Below, in pieces: positions 35,326-46,672 of a DNA stretch of 64,000 nt; position 1 is the stretch's first letter; each line of letters starts with the position of its first letter. Position numbers and translations under genes: made by a program. The DNA is from Pseudooceanicola aestuarii (GTDB lineage Bacteria; Pseudomonadota; Alphaproteobacteria; Rhodobacterales; Rhodobacteraceae): assembly GCF_010614805.1 (NCBI RefSeq), contig NZ_JAAFZC010000001.1, forward strand, positions 434,001 to 498,000, read 5' to 3'. A model generated the notes under the pieces. It saw only the letters and a program-made list of their open reading frames with translations. It did no database searches and was not told the DNA's origin.

Positions 35326-36099
35326 TCAGGCGAACAGCGTTGCGATGCGCGCGGCTTCTTCCTCCAGCCCGAAGGGAGCGTTGACGATGAACAGGCCCGA
35401 GCCGATCATCCCGTGGCCCGCGCGCACCGGGGGAAACGTGACCTCGTGCCGGACCGCGCCGGGCAGTCCCGCCGCCTCCAACCCGGCAAGCATGGTGCGA
35501 TGCCGGGCGTCGCGCAGCAGCGGATACCACAGGACCAGCACGCCGACGTTCCATTTGCGGTGCAGCTTTTGCAGAGCATCCGGGATGCTCCGGTATTCGG
35601 TCTTCACTTCCCAGGACGGGTCGATCAGCATCAGCCCGCGCCGCACCTGCGGCGGGCAGAGCGACATCGCCATCTCCAGCCCGTCCTGCCGGTGCAGCCG
35701 CGCCCCGTACCCCCGCATCGTGTCATGCAGCGCGTCGAACTCGCCGGGATGCAATTCGGCCAGGTGCATCGCATCGCCCGGTCGGGCCAACTCCACTGCC
35801 AGCCGCGGCGATCCGGCGTAAAACCGGGCACCATGGGCGGCCCGCACCGCGGCCAAAGCGCGCAGGTAGGGGTGGTCCGCCGCCAGCCCGCCCAGCAGCG
35901 CACCGATCCCGGCATCGGCCTCTCCGGTGCGGCGGGCCTCCGGCGCGTCGAGATCGTAAAGCCCCCGCCCGGCATGGGATTCCAGGTAGGTCAGCGGCTT
36001 GGGCTTGGCCCCCATACGCGCGAGCATCCAACACAGCAGCGCATGCTTGTGCACATCGGCCGGATTACCGGCGTGGTAGATATGCTGGTACGACAACAT
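35326..36099 (-). CDS. rlmJ: 23S rRNA (adenine(2030)-N6)-methyltransferase
   Basis: 257 residues. The N-terminus MLSYQHIYHAGNPADVHKHA is the strongly conserved RlmJ start, followed by YLESHAGRGLYDL (SAM-binding) and the motif IV segment GLMLIDPSWEVKTEY, where E. coli has DPPYE; alphaproteobacterial members commonly carry Ser at the third position. The C-terminus GSGLFIVNAPFGL is also typical. It methylates A2030 of 23S rRNA. No operon partner. Confidence 0.93.
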   Translation of the reverse strand: MLSYQHIYHAGNPADVHKHALLCWMLARMGAKPKPLTYLESHAGRGLYDLDAPEARRTGEADAGIGALLGGLAADHPYLRALAAVRAAHGARFYAGSPRLAVELARPGDAMHLAELHPGEFDALHDTMRGYGARLHRQDGLEMAMSLCPPQVRRGLMLIDPSWEVKTEYRSIPDALQKLHRKWNVGVLVLWYPLLRDARHRTMLAGLEAAGLPGAVRHEVTFPPVRAGHGMIGSGLFIVNAPFGLEEEAARIATLFA

Positions 36100-36159
36100 C
36101 CCGTCCTTCTAGGCCGCATTCCCGCCCCCCCGCAATCGGAAAGCCCGCGCGCGGAATGA

Positions 36160-37329
<1,170 letters not shown>

Positions 37330-37514
37330 CGGCCCCGACCCCAACGGCTGATCCCGGCTATGGCCCACCGACGCCATGCCGGGCCGCCTTCGGGGGGCGC
37401 CTGTCGCGGCCGTGCCGCTTGCAGCCGCGTCCATCGCGGGTCACCATATTCAGGCGGCGCCCGTCCCGACGGGGAAGGGCCACCGCCCCGACGACGCGCC
37501 CGAGGGAGACGCCA

Positions 37515-38486
37515 TTGGCAAGGGACAGATCGCAAGACGACGACTATCTCAGGCCGCTGCGCCGCATTCTGGCCAGCGTGACCGTGCTGCTGCTGGTCGC
37601 GATCTTCCTAGTCTGGCGTATTGACAGCCCCCGCGTCGAACGGTTCCGCGCCCAGGTGATCGACCAGGTCGTGCCCTCCTTCGACTGGGTGATGGCGCCG
37701 GTGACAGGAGCTGTGAACATCCTGCGCGATTTCCAGTCCTACCGCCGGATCTACGCCCAGAACCAGGAATTGCGCCGCGAATTGCAGCAGATGAAGGCGT
37801 GGAAAGAGGCCGCCCTTCAGCTGGAGCAGGAAAACGCCCGCCTGCTGGACCTGAACAACGTCCGCCTGGACCCGCGCCTGACCTATGTCACCGGTGTCGT
37901 GATGGCCGACAGCGGCTCCCCCTTTCGCCAATCCGTATTGCTGAACATCGGCTCGCGCGACGGGATCGTGGATGGCTGGGCGGCGATGGATGGCATCGGG
38001 CTGGTGGGCCGGATCTCGGGCACCGGGCAGGAGGTGTCGCGCGTGATCCTGCTGACCGACACATCCTCCCGCCTGCCGGTAACGATCCAGCCCTCCGGGC
38101 AGAAAGCCATCGTGATGGGCGACAACACCGCCGCCCCGCCCCTGGGCTTTGTCGAGAACGAGGCCCTGATCCGACCCGGTGACCGGGTCGTCAGTTCCGG
38201 CGATGGCGGGGTGTTTCCTGCCGGGTTGCTGGTCGGCCAGGTGGCCGAGGATCCTGGCGGTCGGCTTCGGGTGCGGCTGGCGGCGGATTACGAACGACTG
38301 GAATTCCTGCGGGTGCTGCGCCACCTGGGGACCGAGCCGATCAGCAATCCCGGCAGCCTGATCCTGTCCGGCGACGCCACGGTCGGCGCGGCGGGCGAGG
38401 CGACGCAGAGTGGCACCGACACGCCCAGGCTGGCCACCGATATCGAGACCGGGGCCGCCGTGGCGGCGGGCGGGCCGGATGGCTGA
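37515..38486 (+). CDS. mreC: Rod shape-determining protein MreC
   Basis: 323 residues. The start is probably the TTG at 37515, preceded by GGGAG at 5-base spacing; earlier in-frame codons read a low-complexity Arg/Pro stretch. One membrane helix (ILASVTVLLLVAIFLVWRI) is followed by a coiled coil (YRRIYAQNQELRRELQQMKA) and the double beta-barrel (VVMADSGSPFRQSVLLNIGS, then VGRISGTGQEVSRVILLTDT). It bridges MreB to PBP2 in the periplasm. The stop overlaps the mreD start by 8 bases. Confidence 0.93.
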   Translation: MARDRSQDDDYLRPLRRILASVTVLLLVAIFLVWRIDSPRVERFRAQVIDQVVPSFDWVMAPVTGAVNILRDFQSYRRIYAQNQELRRELQQMKAWKEAALQLEQENARLLDLNNVRLDPRLTYVTGVVMADSGSPFRQSVLLNIGSRDGIVDGWAAMDGIGLVGRISGTGQEVSRVILLTDTSSRLPVTIQPSGQKAIVMGDNTAAPPLGFVENEALIRPGDRVVSSGDGGVFPAGLLVGQVAEDPGGRLRVRLAADYERLEFLRVLRHLGTEPISNPGSLILSGDATVGAAGEATQSGTDTPRLATDIETGAAVAAGGPDG

Positions 38487-39027
38487 GATCGGGCGCAACG
38501 CCTCGGCCACGCGGATCTGGACCCTGCGGGCGGTCTTTGCCCTGCTGATCTGCGGCGTACTGCTGGCGGGAATCCTGCCGCTGGATACGGTACCGCCGAA
38601 ATGGGCCGGACCGGACCTGGTCCTGGCGCTGACGCTGGCCTGGACCATCCGCAGGCCGGAACTGGTGCCCGCCCCGCTGGTCGGGGCCGCGCTGCTGTTG
38701 GCGGACCTGATCCTGCTACGGCCGCCGGGGCTATATGCCGCGATCGGGGTATTGGCCTGCGAGATGCTCAAACGCCGGTCGCGCGGGTTGCGCGAACTGC
38801 CCTTTCCGGCAGAATGGGCCATGGCATCGGTGGCCGTGGCCATGGTGCTGATCGGCTATCAACTGGCGTTGGCGGTCTTCTTCATCGGGCCGCTGCAACT
38901 GAAACTCGCACTGATACAGGCCATCGCCACGATCCTGGCCTATCCGCTGACCACCGGCGCGCTGCGTCTGTTCGGTCTGCGCAAGGCCGCCCGTGGCGAG
39001 GTCGACGCATTGGGACACAGGCTATGA
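38479..39027 (+). CDS. mreD: Rod shape-determining protein MreD
   Basis: 182 residues, five to six membrane helices (FALLICGVLLAGILPL, GPDLVLALTLAWTIRRPELV). The WAGPDLVLALTLAW segment is typical of alphaproteobacterial MreD. It begins inside the last codons of mreC and overlaps mrdA by ATGA. Its function in the elongasome is to link MreC with RodA/PBP2. Confidence 0.9.
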   Translation: MAEIGRNASATRIWTLRAVFALLICGVLLAGILPLDTVPPKWAGPDLVLALTLAWTIRRPELVPAPLVGAALLLADLILLRPPGLYAAIGVLACEMLKRRSRGLRELPFPAEWAMASVAVAMVLIGYQLALAVFFIGPLQLKLALIQAIATILAYPLTTGALRLFGLRKAARGEVDALGHRL

Positions 39028-40967
39028 AACGTTCCCCCCGCGACACGCAGCTGTCCTCTCGAAAGATCACCCGGCGCGGGCTGCTGCTGGGGGGGCTTCA
39101 GGGCGCCTTTGTCGGCGCGCTGGCTTTTCGGATGCGCTATCTTCAGGTGGATCACGCCGATGAATTCCGCATGTTGGCCGAAGAAAACCGGATCAACATC
39201 CGTCTGATCCCGCCGTCGCGCGGAGAGATCTTCGACCGCAACGGTTTCGCCATCGCCAAGAACGAGCCGGCGTACCGCATCACCATCGTGCGCGAGGATG
39301 CCGCCGATGTGGAGCGCACCGTCGCCCGGTTGACCAACCTGGTGAAGATCGACCCCGAGGAGCTGGAGCGCGCAATGACGGAGATGCGCCGCTCCCCCTC
39401 CTTTCTGCCGGTGACGCTGGCCGATCGCGTCGCCTGGGAAGACGTCAGCCGCATCGCCGTGAACGCGCCCGCCCTGCCGGGCATCACGCCGGAGGTCGGC
39501 CTGTCACGGCATTACCCGCTGGGCCCGGCCTTTGCCCATGTGGTGGGCTATGTGGGGCCGGTGTCGGATTACGACCTGTCGCGCATCGAAGACCCGGACC
39601 CGGTGCTGCGCATCCCCCGGTTCCAGATCGGCAAGGTCGGCACGGAGGCCAAGCTGGAAAGCCGCCTGCGCGGTGAAGCCGGCGCCCGCCGGGTGGAGGT
39701 CAATGCCCTGGGCCGCGTCATGCGTGAACTGGACCGCAAGGAAGGCAAGGCCGGCGCCGATCTGCAATTGACCACCGATTACGAGCTGCAAAGCTACGTC
39801 CAGGCCCGGCTGGGCGGCGAAAGCGCGGCCGCCGTGGTGATCGACCTGGTGGACGGCGACCTGCTGGCCATCGCTTCGGCACCGACCTTCGATCCCAACC
39901 TGTTCGTGCGCGGGATCTCTGTCACCGACTACCGCGCCTTGACGGAGAACAAGTACCGTCCGCTGGCCTCCAAGACGGTGCAGGGCATCTACCCCCCCGG
40001 CTCCACCTTCAAGATGGTCGCGGCGCTGGCCGGGCTGGAGGCAGGTATCATCACCGCCGAAGACACGTTCTACTGCCCGGGCCACCTGGAAGTGTCCGGC
40101 CGCCGGTTCCACTGCTGGAAACGGGTCGGCCATGGCCATGTGAACCTGGAAAAATCGCTACAGCAATCCTGCGACGTCTATTACTACGAACTGGCGCTGG
40201 AAGTCGGGATCGAACGCATCACCGAGATGGCGCAGCGCCTGGGCCTGGGCCAGAAACACGACATCCCGATGTCCGCCGTGGCCGAGGGGTTGACCCCGAC
40301 CAAGGATTGGAAGCGCCGCGCGCGCGGAGAGGAATGGGTGATCGGCGACAGTGTGAACTCCGCCATCGGGCAGGGCTATGTCCTGGCCTCGCCGCTGCAA
40401 TTGGCGGTCATGTCGGCGCGGATCGCCACCGGCCGCGCCATTACCCCCCGCCTGGTCAAGAAGATCGACGGCATCGAACAGCCCTCCGGCGGCGGCACCT
40501 CCCTGGGCCTGAACGAGGCGCATCTGCGCCAGGTCCGCGCGGCGATGTTCTCCGTCTCCAATTCGCGGCGCGGCACGGCCTATTCGAACCGGATCATCGC
40601 CGAAGGCTACGAGATGGCCGGCAAGACCGGCACCAGCCAGGTCCGCAACATCACCGCCGCCGAACGCCGCGCCGGGGTGACCAGCAACGCCGACCTACCC
40701 TGGGAACGCCGCGACCATGCGCTGTTCGTGGATTTCGCGCCCTATGACAATCCGCGCATCGCGGTGTCGGTGGTGGTGGAACATGGCGGCGGCGGCTCTA
40801 CCGCGGCGGCGCCGATCGCGCGCGACATCACCTTGCAGGCGCTCTATCAGGGCGATCCGCCGCTGGACGCCTATCCCAGCAAGGACCGGGGCCGGATCAA
40901 GACCCAGCAGGAGCGCCTGCGCGCGCTGCGCCCGACCCTTCAGGCCGAGGCCAAGAGCCGCGCATGA
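39024..40967 (+). CDS. mrdA: Penicillin-binding protein 2 (peptidoglycan transpeptidase of elongation)
   Basis: 647 residues. One N-terminal membrane segment (RGLLLGGLQGAFVGALAF), a dimerisation/pedestal domain (RLIPPSRGEIFDRNGFAIAK) and the transpeptidase domain: S-x-x-K at Ser327 (YPPGSTFKMVAAL), the SxD motif QQSCDVYYYELA, and the KTGT box from Lys533 (EMAGKTGTSQV). It crosslinks new peptidoglycan with RodA during side-wall growth. ATGA overlaps tie it to mreD upstream and rodA downstream. Confidence 0.97.
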   Translation: MKRSPRDTQLSSRKITRRGLLLGGLQGAFVGALAFRMRYLQVDHADEFRMLAEENRINIRLIPPSRGEIFDRNGFAIAKNEPAYRITIVREDAADVERTVARLTNLVKIDPEELERAMTEMRRSPSFLPVTLADRVAWEDVSRIAVNAPALPGITPEVGLSRHYPLGPAFAHVVGYVGPVSDYDLSRIEDPDPVLRIPRFQIGKVGTEAKLESRLRGEAGARRVEVNALGRVMRELDRKEGKAGADLQLTTDYELQSYVQARLGGESAAAVVIDLVDGDLLAIASAPTFDPNLFVRGISVTDYRALTENKYRPLASKTVQGIYPPGSTFKMVAALAGLEAGIITAEDTFYCPGHLEVSGRRFHCWKRVGHGHVNLEKSLQQSCDVYYYELALEVGIERITEMAQRLGLGQKHDIPMSAVAEGLTPTKDWKRRARGEEWVIGDSVNSAIGQGYVLASPLQLAVMSARIATGRAITPRLVKKIDGIEQPSGGGTSLGLNEAHLRQVRAAMFSVSNSRRGTAYSNRIIAEGYEMAGKTGTSQVRNITAAERRAGVTSNADLPWERRDHALFVDFAPYDNPRIAVSVVVEHGGGGSTAAAPIARDITLQALYQGDPPLDAYPSKDRGRIKTQQERLRALRPTLQAEAKSRA

Positions 40968-42103
40968 GCTATCTTGAATACAACGTCAAATATGTCCCCT
41001 CGGGCATCCGCAAGGTTCTGTACCTCAACTGGGCGCTGGCCCTGTTGCTGGCGGCGGTCGCCTCTGTCGGGTTCCTGATGCTCTACTCCGTGGCGGGGGG
41101 ATCGTTCTCGCCCTGGGCCGATCCGCAGATGCGCCGGTTCGCCGCCGGGTTCATCCTGATGATCGTCATTGGGCTGGTACCGATCTGGTTCTGGCGCAAC
41201 ATGTCGGCGCTGGCCTACCTGGCCGCGCTGATGCTGCTGGTCTTCGTGGAGTTCTTCGGCTCTGTCGGGATGGGGGCGCAGCGCTGGATCGACCTCGGCT
41301 TCATCCGGTTGCAACCGTCCGAGCTGATGAAGATCACCCTGGTGATGTTCCTGGCCGCCTATTACGACTGGTTGCCGGTCCAGAAGGTCTCCCATCCGCT
41401 CTGGGTGGCGATCCCGGTGATCTTCATCGTCCTGCCGACTTTCCTGGTGCTGAAACAGCCCGACCTGGGCACCTCCATCCTGCTGCTGACGGGGGGCGGG
41501 GCGCTGATGTTCCTGGCCGGAGTGCATTGGGCCTATTTCGCCGCCGTGATCGCGGCGGCCACCGGGTTGGTGGCGGCGGTCTTCGAATCGCGTGGCACGG
41601 ATTGGCAATTGCTGAAGGATTACCAGTTCCGCCGCATCGACACCTTCCTGGACCCCTCAACCGATCCGCTGGGGGCGGGCTATCACATCACGCAATCCAA
41701 GATCGCGCTTGGTTCTGGCGGATGGACCGGGCGGGGGTTCATGCAGGGCACGCAATCGCGCCTGAATTTCCTGCCGGAAAAGCAGACCGATTTCATCTTT
41801 ACCACCCTGGCTGAGGAATTCGGCTTTCTTGGCGGGATCTCCCTGCTGGGGCTTTATGCGCTGATCATCTTCTTCTGCATCGCCTCCGCCCTGTCGAATT
41901 CGAACCGCTATGCCTCTCTGCTGACGCTGGGGATCGCGACGACATTGTTCCTGTTCTTCGCGGTCAACATGTCGATGGTCATGGGTCTGGCGCCGGTGGT
42001 CGGCGTGCCATTGCCTCTGGTCAGCTACGGCGGCTCTGCCATGCTGGTGCTGATGCTGGCCTTTGGCCTGGTCCAAAGCGCGCATGTCCACAAACCGAGG
42101 TAA
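40964..42103 (+). CDS. mrdB: Peptidoglycan glycosyltransferase RodA (SEDS family)
   Basis: 379 residues, ten membrane helices. SEDS hallmarks: GAQRWIDLGFIRLQPSELMK, a large periplasmic loop with DYQFRRIDTFLDPSTDPLGA then GYHITQSKIALGSGGWTGRG, EKQTDFIFTTLAEEFGFLG (with the catalytic Asp in the same region as known RodA), and GVPLPLVSYGGSAMLVLMLA. It polymerises lipid II together with PBP2. It ends 2 bases before the next gene. Confidence 0.97.
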   Translation: MSYLEYNVKYVPSGIRKVLYLNWALALLLAAVASVGFLMLYSVAGGSFSPWADPQMRRFAAGFILMIVIGLVPIWFWRNMSALAYLAALMLLVFVEFFGSVGMGAQRWIDLGFIRLQPSELMKITLVMFLAAYYDWLPVQKVSHPLWVAIPVIFIVLPTFLVLKQPDLGTSILLLTGGGALMFLAGVHWAYFAAVIAAATGLVAAVFESRGTDWQLLKDYQFRRIDTFLDPSTDPLGAGYHITQSKIALGSGGWTGRGFMQGTQSRLNFLPEKQTDFIFTTLAEEFGFLGGISLLGLYALIIFFCIASALSNSNRYASLLTLGIATTLFLFFAVNMSMVMGLAPVVGVPLPLVSYGGSAMLVLMLAFGLVQSAHVHKPR

Positions 42104-42105
42104 CG

Positions 42106-43035
42106 ATGCCCAATATCCTGTTCGCCGCCGGTCCCCGCATGTGGGAGACCTATCGCAGCCCGCTGAAAACCGCGCTGGACGCCGCCGGCATCGCCCATGA
42201 CCTGCGCACCGATTTCGCGCCCGACCAGGTGGACTACATCGTTTACGCGCCGTCCTCGACCTTGCAGGATTTCCGCCCTTATACCCGGACAAAGGCGGTT
42301 CTGAACCTCTGGGCCGGAGTGGAAGGCATCGTCGGCAACGATACCCTGACCCAGCCGCTGGCCCGGATGGTCGATCACGGGCTGCGGCAGGGCATGACGG
42401 AATGGGTGACCGGCCAGGTGCTGCGCCACCACCTGGACATCGATTATTTCCTGGCCCGGCAATCCGGCGACTGGGCCCCCAAGGTGCCGCCGCTGGCCCA
42501 GGACCGTCCCGTCGCCCTCCTGGGGCTGGGTGAACTGGGGCAGGCCTGCGCGGGCGCGTTGGGGGCGATTGGCTTTCCGCTCAGAGGGTGGAGCCGCAAT
42601 CCCAAGTCCCTGCCGGGTATCGAGACGTTTCACGGCCCACGGGGCCTGACCGAATGCCTGTCGCAGGCCGCGACGGTCGTGCTGCTGCTGCCGCTGACCC
42701 CGTCGACGGAGAACCTGCTGAACGCCACGACCCTGGCCGCCCTGCCCGCCGGGGCGGTGATCGTGAACCCGGGGCGCGGCGGGCTGATCGACGACGCGGC
42801 GCTGCTGGCGGCGCTGGACGCGGGCCGGATCACCCATGCCACGCTGGATGTCTTCCGGCAGGAGCCCCTGCCCGCCGATCATCCCTATTGGGCCAACCCG
42901 CGCGTCACGGTGACGCCGCATATCGCGTCGGAGACGCGGCCCGATACCGCCTCGCAAGTGATCGCCGAAAACATCGTCCGTGCCGAGGCCGGGCAGCCGC
43001 TGCTGCATCGCGTCGACCGCGAACAGGGCTACTGA
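42106..43035 (+). CDS. ghrA: Glyoxylate/hydroxypyruvate reductase A-like 2-hydroxyacid dehydrogenase
   Basis: 309 residues. The Rossmann loop is ALLGLGELGQACAGAL and the catalytic set is Arg in NPGRGGLID, Glu in DVFRQEPLP and His in TPHIASETRP. The N-terminal pattern MPNILFAAGPRMWETYRSPL and LNLWAGVEGIV match GhrA, which reduces glyoxylate and hydroxypyruvate with NADPH. It starts right after rodA and may be read from the rod operon, although the metabolism is unrelated. Confidence 0.9.
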   Translation: MPNILFAAGPRMWETYRSPLKTALDAAGIAHDLRTDFAPDQVDYIVYAPSSTLQDFRPYTRTKAVLNLWAGVEGIVGNDTLTQPLARMVDHGLRQGMTEWVTGQVLRHHLDIDYFLARQSGDWAPKVPPLAQDRPVALLGLGELGQACAGALGAIGFPLRGWSRNPKSLPGIETFHGPRGLTECLSQAATVVLLLPLTPSTENLLNATTLAALPAGAVIVNPGRGGLIDDAALLAALDAGRITHATLDVFRQEPLPADHPYWANPRVTVTPHIASETRPDTASQVIAENIVRAEAGQPLLHRVDREQGY

Positions 43036-43048
43036 GCGCGGCAAAAGA

Positions 43049-43070
43049 CCCCGCGTCATGTGACGCGGGG
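43049..43070. terminator. Bidirectional terminator between ghrA and proS
   Basis: CCCCGCGTCA (43049-43058) and TGACGCGGGG (43061-43070) are perfectly complementary. On the minus strand the stem is followed by TCTTTT, so it also fits the end of proS. It lies 13 bases after the ghrA stop. Confidence 0.8.
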
Positions 43071-43139
43071 CCCTTCAACTTGTCTCGAACGCAGCCGCGC
43101 GGCAGGCCGTCCCATCACTGGGCGGCCCTGCGCCGCCCT

Positions 43140-44534
43140 TCAGATCCAGGTGGAGAAGTCGCGCCCGGCCATCGGTTCGGGCAGCGGGCGGACGGGATGG
43201 TGCGGGGTGTAGATCTCCGCGATGCGGGCCAGCGCGGCCTCCGGCGCCATCTCCTCGCTCTCGCCACTGCGGCGGCAGGTCAGTTCCACCACCCCGGACT
43301 TCAGCCCGCGCGGACCGACGGTCAGGCGCCAGGGCAGGCCCACCAGGTCCATGGTGGCGAACTTGCCGCCCGCGCGTTCCTTGCGATCATCGTAAAGCGG
43401 CTCAAGACCCATCGCCTCCAGCCCCTTGTACAGCGCCTCGCAGGCCTGGTCCGTCGCGGCGTCGCCCTGTTTCAGGTTGACGATACCGACGTGGAAGGGG
43501 GTCACCCCCTCCGGCCAGATGATGCCGTTGTCGTCGTGGTTCGCCTCGATGATGGCGCCGACCAGGCGGCTGACGCCGATGCCGTGGCTGCCCATGTGCA
43601 CCGGCACGGGCTTGCCGTCCGGACCCTGCACCGTGGCGCCCATCGGTTCGGAATACTTGGTCCCGAAGTAGAAGATCTGCCCCACCTCGATCCCGCGTGC
43701 GGTCCGGCGGCGGTCTTCGGGGACCTGTGCGAACAGCTCGGCATCATGCGTTTCGTCCGTACGGGCATAGCGGGAGGTGAATTCCTGCAGCACCGCGCGG
43801 CAGGCGTCATGGCTGTCGTAGTCGATCTCCCGGTCGCCGAATTTCAGGTCCGTGATCTCGCTGTCGTAGAAGACCTCTGATTCGCCCGTGTCGGCCAGCA
43901 CCAGGAACTCATGGGTGTCATCCCCCCCGATCGGCCCCGAATCGGCGCGCATCGGGATCGCTTGCAGGCCCATGCGTTCGTAGGTGCGCAGGTAGCTGAC
44001 CAGGTGACGGTTGTAGGCGTGCAGCGCGTCTTCCTTGGTCAGGTCGAAATTGTAGCCGTCCTTCATCAGGAATTCGCGGCCGCGCATCACGCCGAACCGG
44101 GGGCGGATCTCGTCGCGGAATTTCCACTGGACGTGGTACAGCGTCAGCGGCAGATCCTTGTAGCTGTTCACATGGGACCGGAAGATGTCGGTGATCATCT
44201 CCTCGTTCGTCGGCCCATACAGCATATCGCGGTCCTGCCGGTCGCGGATCCGCAGCATCTCGGGGCCGTAGGCGTCGTAGCGGCCGCTTTCACGCCACAG
44301 GTCTGCGGATTGCAGCGTTGGCATCAGCATGGCGACATGGCCGGCGCGGGCCTGTTCCTCGTGCACGATGGTCTCGATCTTGCGCAGCACCTTGAAGCCG
44401 AGCGGCAGCCAGGAATAGATCCCGGCCGAGGATTGCTTGATCATGCCCGCCCGCAGCATCAGGCGGTGGCTGGCGATCTGCGCCTCCGAGGGCGTTTCCT
44501 TGAGAACCGGCAGAAAATAGCGGGACAGGCGCAT
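43140..44534 (-). CDS. proS: Proline--tRNA ligase (short alphaproteobacterial form)
   Basis: 464 residues from ATG 44534, starting [20 protein letters not shown]. Class II synthetase motifs: [20 protein letters not shown] (motif 1 area), [30 protein letters not shown] (motif 2) and [20 protein letters not shown] (motif 3). The anticodon-binding domain is C-terminal. It lacks the roughly 180-residue INS editing domain of the E. coli-type (about 570 residues) enzyme, as is usual in this class, so Ala-tRNAPro must be cleared by another protein. Confidence 0.96.
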   Translation of the reverse strand: MRLSRYFLPVLKETPSEAQIASHRLMLRAGMIKQSSAGIYSWLPLGFKVLRKIETIVHEEQARAGHVAMLMPTLQSADLWRESGRYDAYGPEMLRIRDRQDRDMLYGPTNEEMITDIFRSHVNSYKDLPLTLYHVQWKFRDEIRPRFGVMRGREFLMKDGYNFDLTKEDALHAYNRHLVSYLRTYERMGLQAIPMRADSGPIGGDDTHEFLVLADTGESEVFYDSEITDLKFGDREIDYDSHDACRAVLQEFTSRYARTDETHDAELFAQVPEDRRRTARGIEVGQIFYFGTKYSEPMGATVQGPDGKPVPVHMGSHGIGVSRLVGAIIEANHDDNGIIWPEGVTPFHVGIVNLKQGDAATDQACEALYKGLEAMGLEPLYDDRKERAGGKFATMDLVGLPWRLTVGPRGLKSGVVELTCRRSGESEEMAPEAALARIAEIYTPHHPVRPLPEPMAGRDFSTWI

Positions 44535-44784
44535 GTTGGAACCTCTGGCTGACACTGGGTCCGGGTTTAGGCGACCCGAGGCCCGCCGACAACCGCAATT
44601 GCCGTGGCGCTGCGTGGTCCGGCCCCCTCTCGCGGGCGCCGGAAGCCTTGCCAATCAGGGGGGCATCGGTCATGTAAGGCCCGGAGAACAGGGCCTGCGC
44701 AGAACGTCGGGAAACAGGCTTCGCCCGGGGCTTTGCAAGCGGCTTTGCACGGGCTTTCGCAACGGGAACAGGACGGGCGGGACC

Positions 44785-45942
44785 ATGGCACTTCCGGTCA
44801 GAACGCAGCTCAAGTACTGGAGCATCGCGGCAGGCGTATTCGCCCTGATGCTGTGGTGGCTGGGCGATGTCATCCTGCCCTTCGTGCTGGGCGCGGCGGT
44901 GGCCTATTTCCTGGACCCGGTCGCCGACCGGTTGGAGGCGATGGGCGCGTCCCGCGCGGCGGCGACGGCGATCATCACGCTGGTGGCGGTGCTGGTCTTC
45001 GTGCTGGGGGCGCTGCTGGTGGTGCCGACGCTGGTCAACCAGACCGTGGCGCTGTTCGACACCGCGCCGCAGCTGTTCCGCGATCTTCAGGCCTTTCTGA
45101 CGACGAATTTCCCGCAGATCTCGGACGAAGGCAGCACCCTGCGCCAGACCCTGATCGCGGTGGGCGAAACCATCCAGTCCAAGGGCGGGGAGCTGCTGAA
45201 CACCGCGCTGACCTCTGTCGGGTCGCTGATCAACGTGGTGATGCTGTTCGTGATCGTCCCGGTGGTGGCGTTTTACCTGCTTTATGACTGGGACAACATG
45301 GTCGCCCGCATCGACGAGCTGCTGCCGCGCGAACATGCCCCCACCATCCGCCGGCTGGCGGGAGACATCGACGCGACGCTGGCCAGTTTCATTCGCGGCA
45401 TGGGAACCGTCTGCCTGATCCTGGGCACCTATTACGCCATCGCGCTGATGCTGGTCGGGCTGCAATTCGGGCTGGTGGTGGGCGCCGTCGCCGGGCTGAT
45501 CACCTTCATCCCATACGTGGGGGCGCTGGTCGGCGGCGCGCTGGCCATCGGGCTGGCGCTGTTCCAGTTCTGGGGCGACTGGGTGTCGATCGGGCTGGTG
45601 GCCGGGATCTTCGTCCTGGGCCAGGTGATCGAGGGCAACGTGCTGACGCCCAAGCTGGTGGGCGATTCCGTCGGGCTGCACCCGGTTTGGCTGATCTTCG
45701 CGCTGTCGGTGTTCGGCTCTCTCTTCGGGTTCGTGGGGATGCTGGTGGCGGTGCCGGTCGCCGCGGCCCTGGGGGTGATCGCGCGGTTCGTCATCGGGCG
45801 ATACAAGTCCAGCCAGCTTTATCGCGGACCGGCGTCCGAGGCCACGGATATCGCCGCCGCGACCCCGCGCGCCACCCCCGCCACCGGAGCGCCAGCGCCC
45901 GCGCCTGCCACCGGCGGCACGGCGGAGACCGACGAGGCCTGA
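44785..45942 (+). CDS. AI-2E family transporter (PerM-like)
   Basis: 385 residues with about eight membrane segments. AI-2E family marks: WWLGDVILPFVLGAAVAYFL near the N-terminus, FIPYVGALVGGALAIGLALF, and IEGNVLTPKLVGDSVGLHPV. The C-terminal 40 residues are Ala/Pro/Thr-rich and disordered. The transported substrate is unknown despite the name; some relatives are Na+/H+ antiporters. It lies 1 base ahead of hdaA. Confidence 0.9.
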   Translation: MALPVRTQLKYWSIAAGVFALMLWWLGDVILPFVLGAAVAYFLDPVADRLEAMGASRAAATAIITLVAVLVFVLGALLVVPTLVNQTVALFDTAPQLFRDLQAFLTTNFPQISDEGSTLRQTLIAVGETIQSKGGELLNTALTSVGSLINVVMLFVIVPVVAFYLLYDWDNMVARIDELLPREHAPTIRRLAGDIDATLASFIRGMGTVCLILGTYYAIALMLVGLQFGLVVGAVAGLITFIPYVGALVGGALAIGLALFQFWGDWVSIGLVAGIFVLGQVIEGNVLTPKLVGDSVGLHPVWLIFALSVFGSLFGFVGMLVAVPVAAALGVIARFVIGRYKSSQLYRGPASEATDIAAATPRATPATGAPAPAPATGGTAETDEA

Positions 45943-45943
45943 G

Positions 45944-46642
45944 ATGAGCTATCAGCAGGCGCCCCTGGATCTCCCCCCCGCCGCGGTGGAGATGACGCAC
46001 GACAATTTCGTGCCGGCCCCCGGCAATGCCGTCGCGCTGTCGCTGGTCGCGGGCTGGCCCGACGCCTGGCACCGGCGCAAGCTTGCGCTGGTCGGCCCGC
46101 CGGGATCGGGCAAGACGCACCTGGCCTGCATCTGGACCGCCGCCAGCGGCGCCTCCCACCTGACCGCCACGCAGCTGGCCAGTGCCGATATCGACACCCT
46201 GGCCAAGGCCCCCGTCGCGGTGGAGGACGTGCCAAGCATCGCCGGCAACCGCCCGGCCGAGGAAGCCCTGTTCCACCTGCACAACCTCGTCCTGTCCGAA
46301 GGTCACGGCCTTCTGGTCACGGGCGACCGCCCGGTCTCGGATTGGGGACTGACCCTGCCCGATCTGGACAGCCGGATGCAGGGGACGCAGGCCGCCGTTC
46401 TGAAAGCCCCGGACGATACCCTGCTCAGCGCCGTTCTGGCCAAGCTGTTCGCGGATCGCCAGCTGCTGCCGACCCCCGACGTCATTCCCTATCTGGTGCT
46501 GCGCATGGACCGGTCCTTTGACGCCGCGCGCCGCATCGTGGCCGAGCTGGACGCAAGATCGCTCAGCGCGCAGCGGCGGATCACCCGCCCCATGGCCATG
46601 GACCTGATGCATCATTCCGACGACCCGCCCCCCGGCGGCTGA
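45944..46642 (+). CDS. hdaA: DnaA regulatory inactivator HdaA-like AAA+ protein
   Basis: 232 residues. It starts just after the permease stop. It is a DnaA-type AAA+ domain without the DNA-binding domain: a DnaA-N-like LPPAAVEMTHDNFVPAPGNA entry, Walker A LVGPPGSGKTHLACIW, a degenerate Walker B (VAVEDVPSI), sensor 1 LLVTGDRPVSDW and the arginine-finger region LPDLDSRM. The N-terminus lacks a clear clamp-binding motif beyond Q-x-P-L-D-L, which is the site used to bind DnaN. It stimulates ATP hydrolysis by DnaA after initiation. Confidence 0.88.
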   Translation: MSYQQAPLDLPPAAVEMTHDNFVPAPGNAVALSLVAGWPDAWHRRKLALVGPPGSGKTHLACIWTAASGASHLTATQLASADIDTLAKAPVAVEDVPSIAGNRPAEEALFHLHNLVLSEGHGLLVTGDRPVSDWGLTLPDLDSRMQGTQAAVLKAPDDTLLSAVLAKLFADRQLLPTPDVIPYLVLRMDRSFDAARRIVAELDARSLSAQRRITRPMAMDLMHHSDDPPPGG

Positions 46643-46672
46643 CCCATTTTCATGACCTGACAGCAAAGCGCC

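Noticed and set aside
37419..37514. Longer mreC reading from a TTG at 37419
   Set aside because: It adds 32 residues rich in Arg and Pro in front of the membrane anchor, while the TTG at 37515 has GGGAG at proper spacing.
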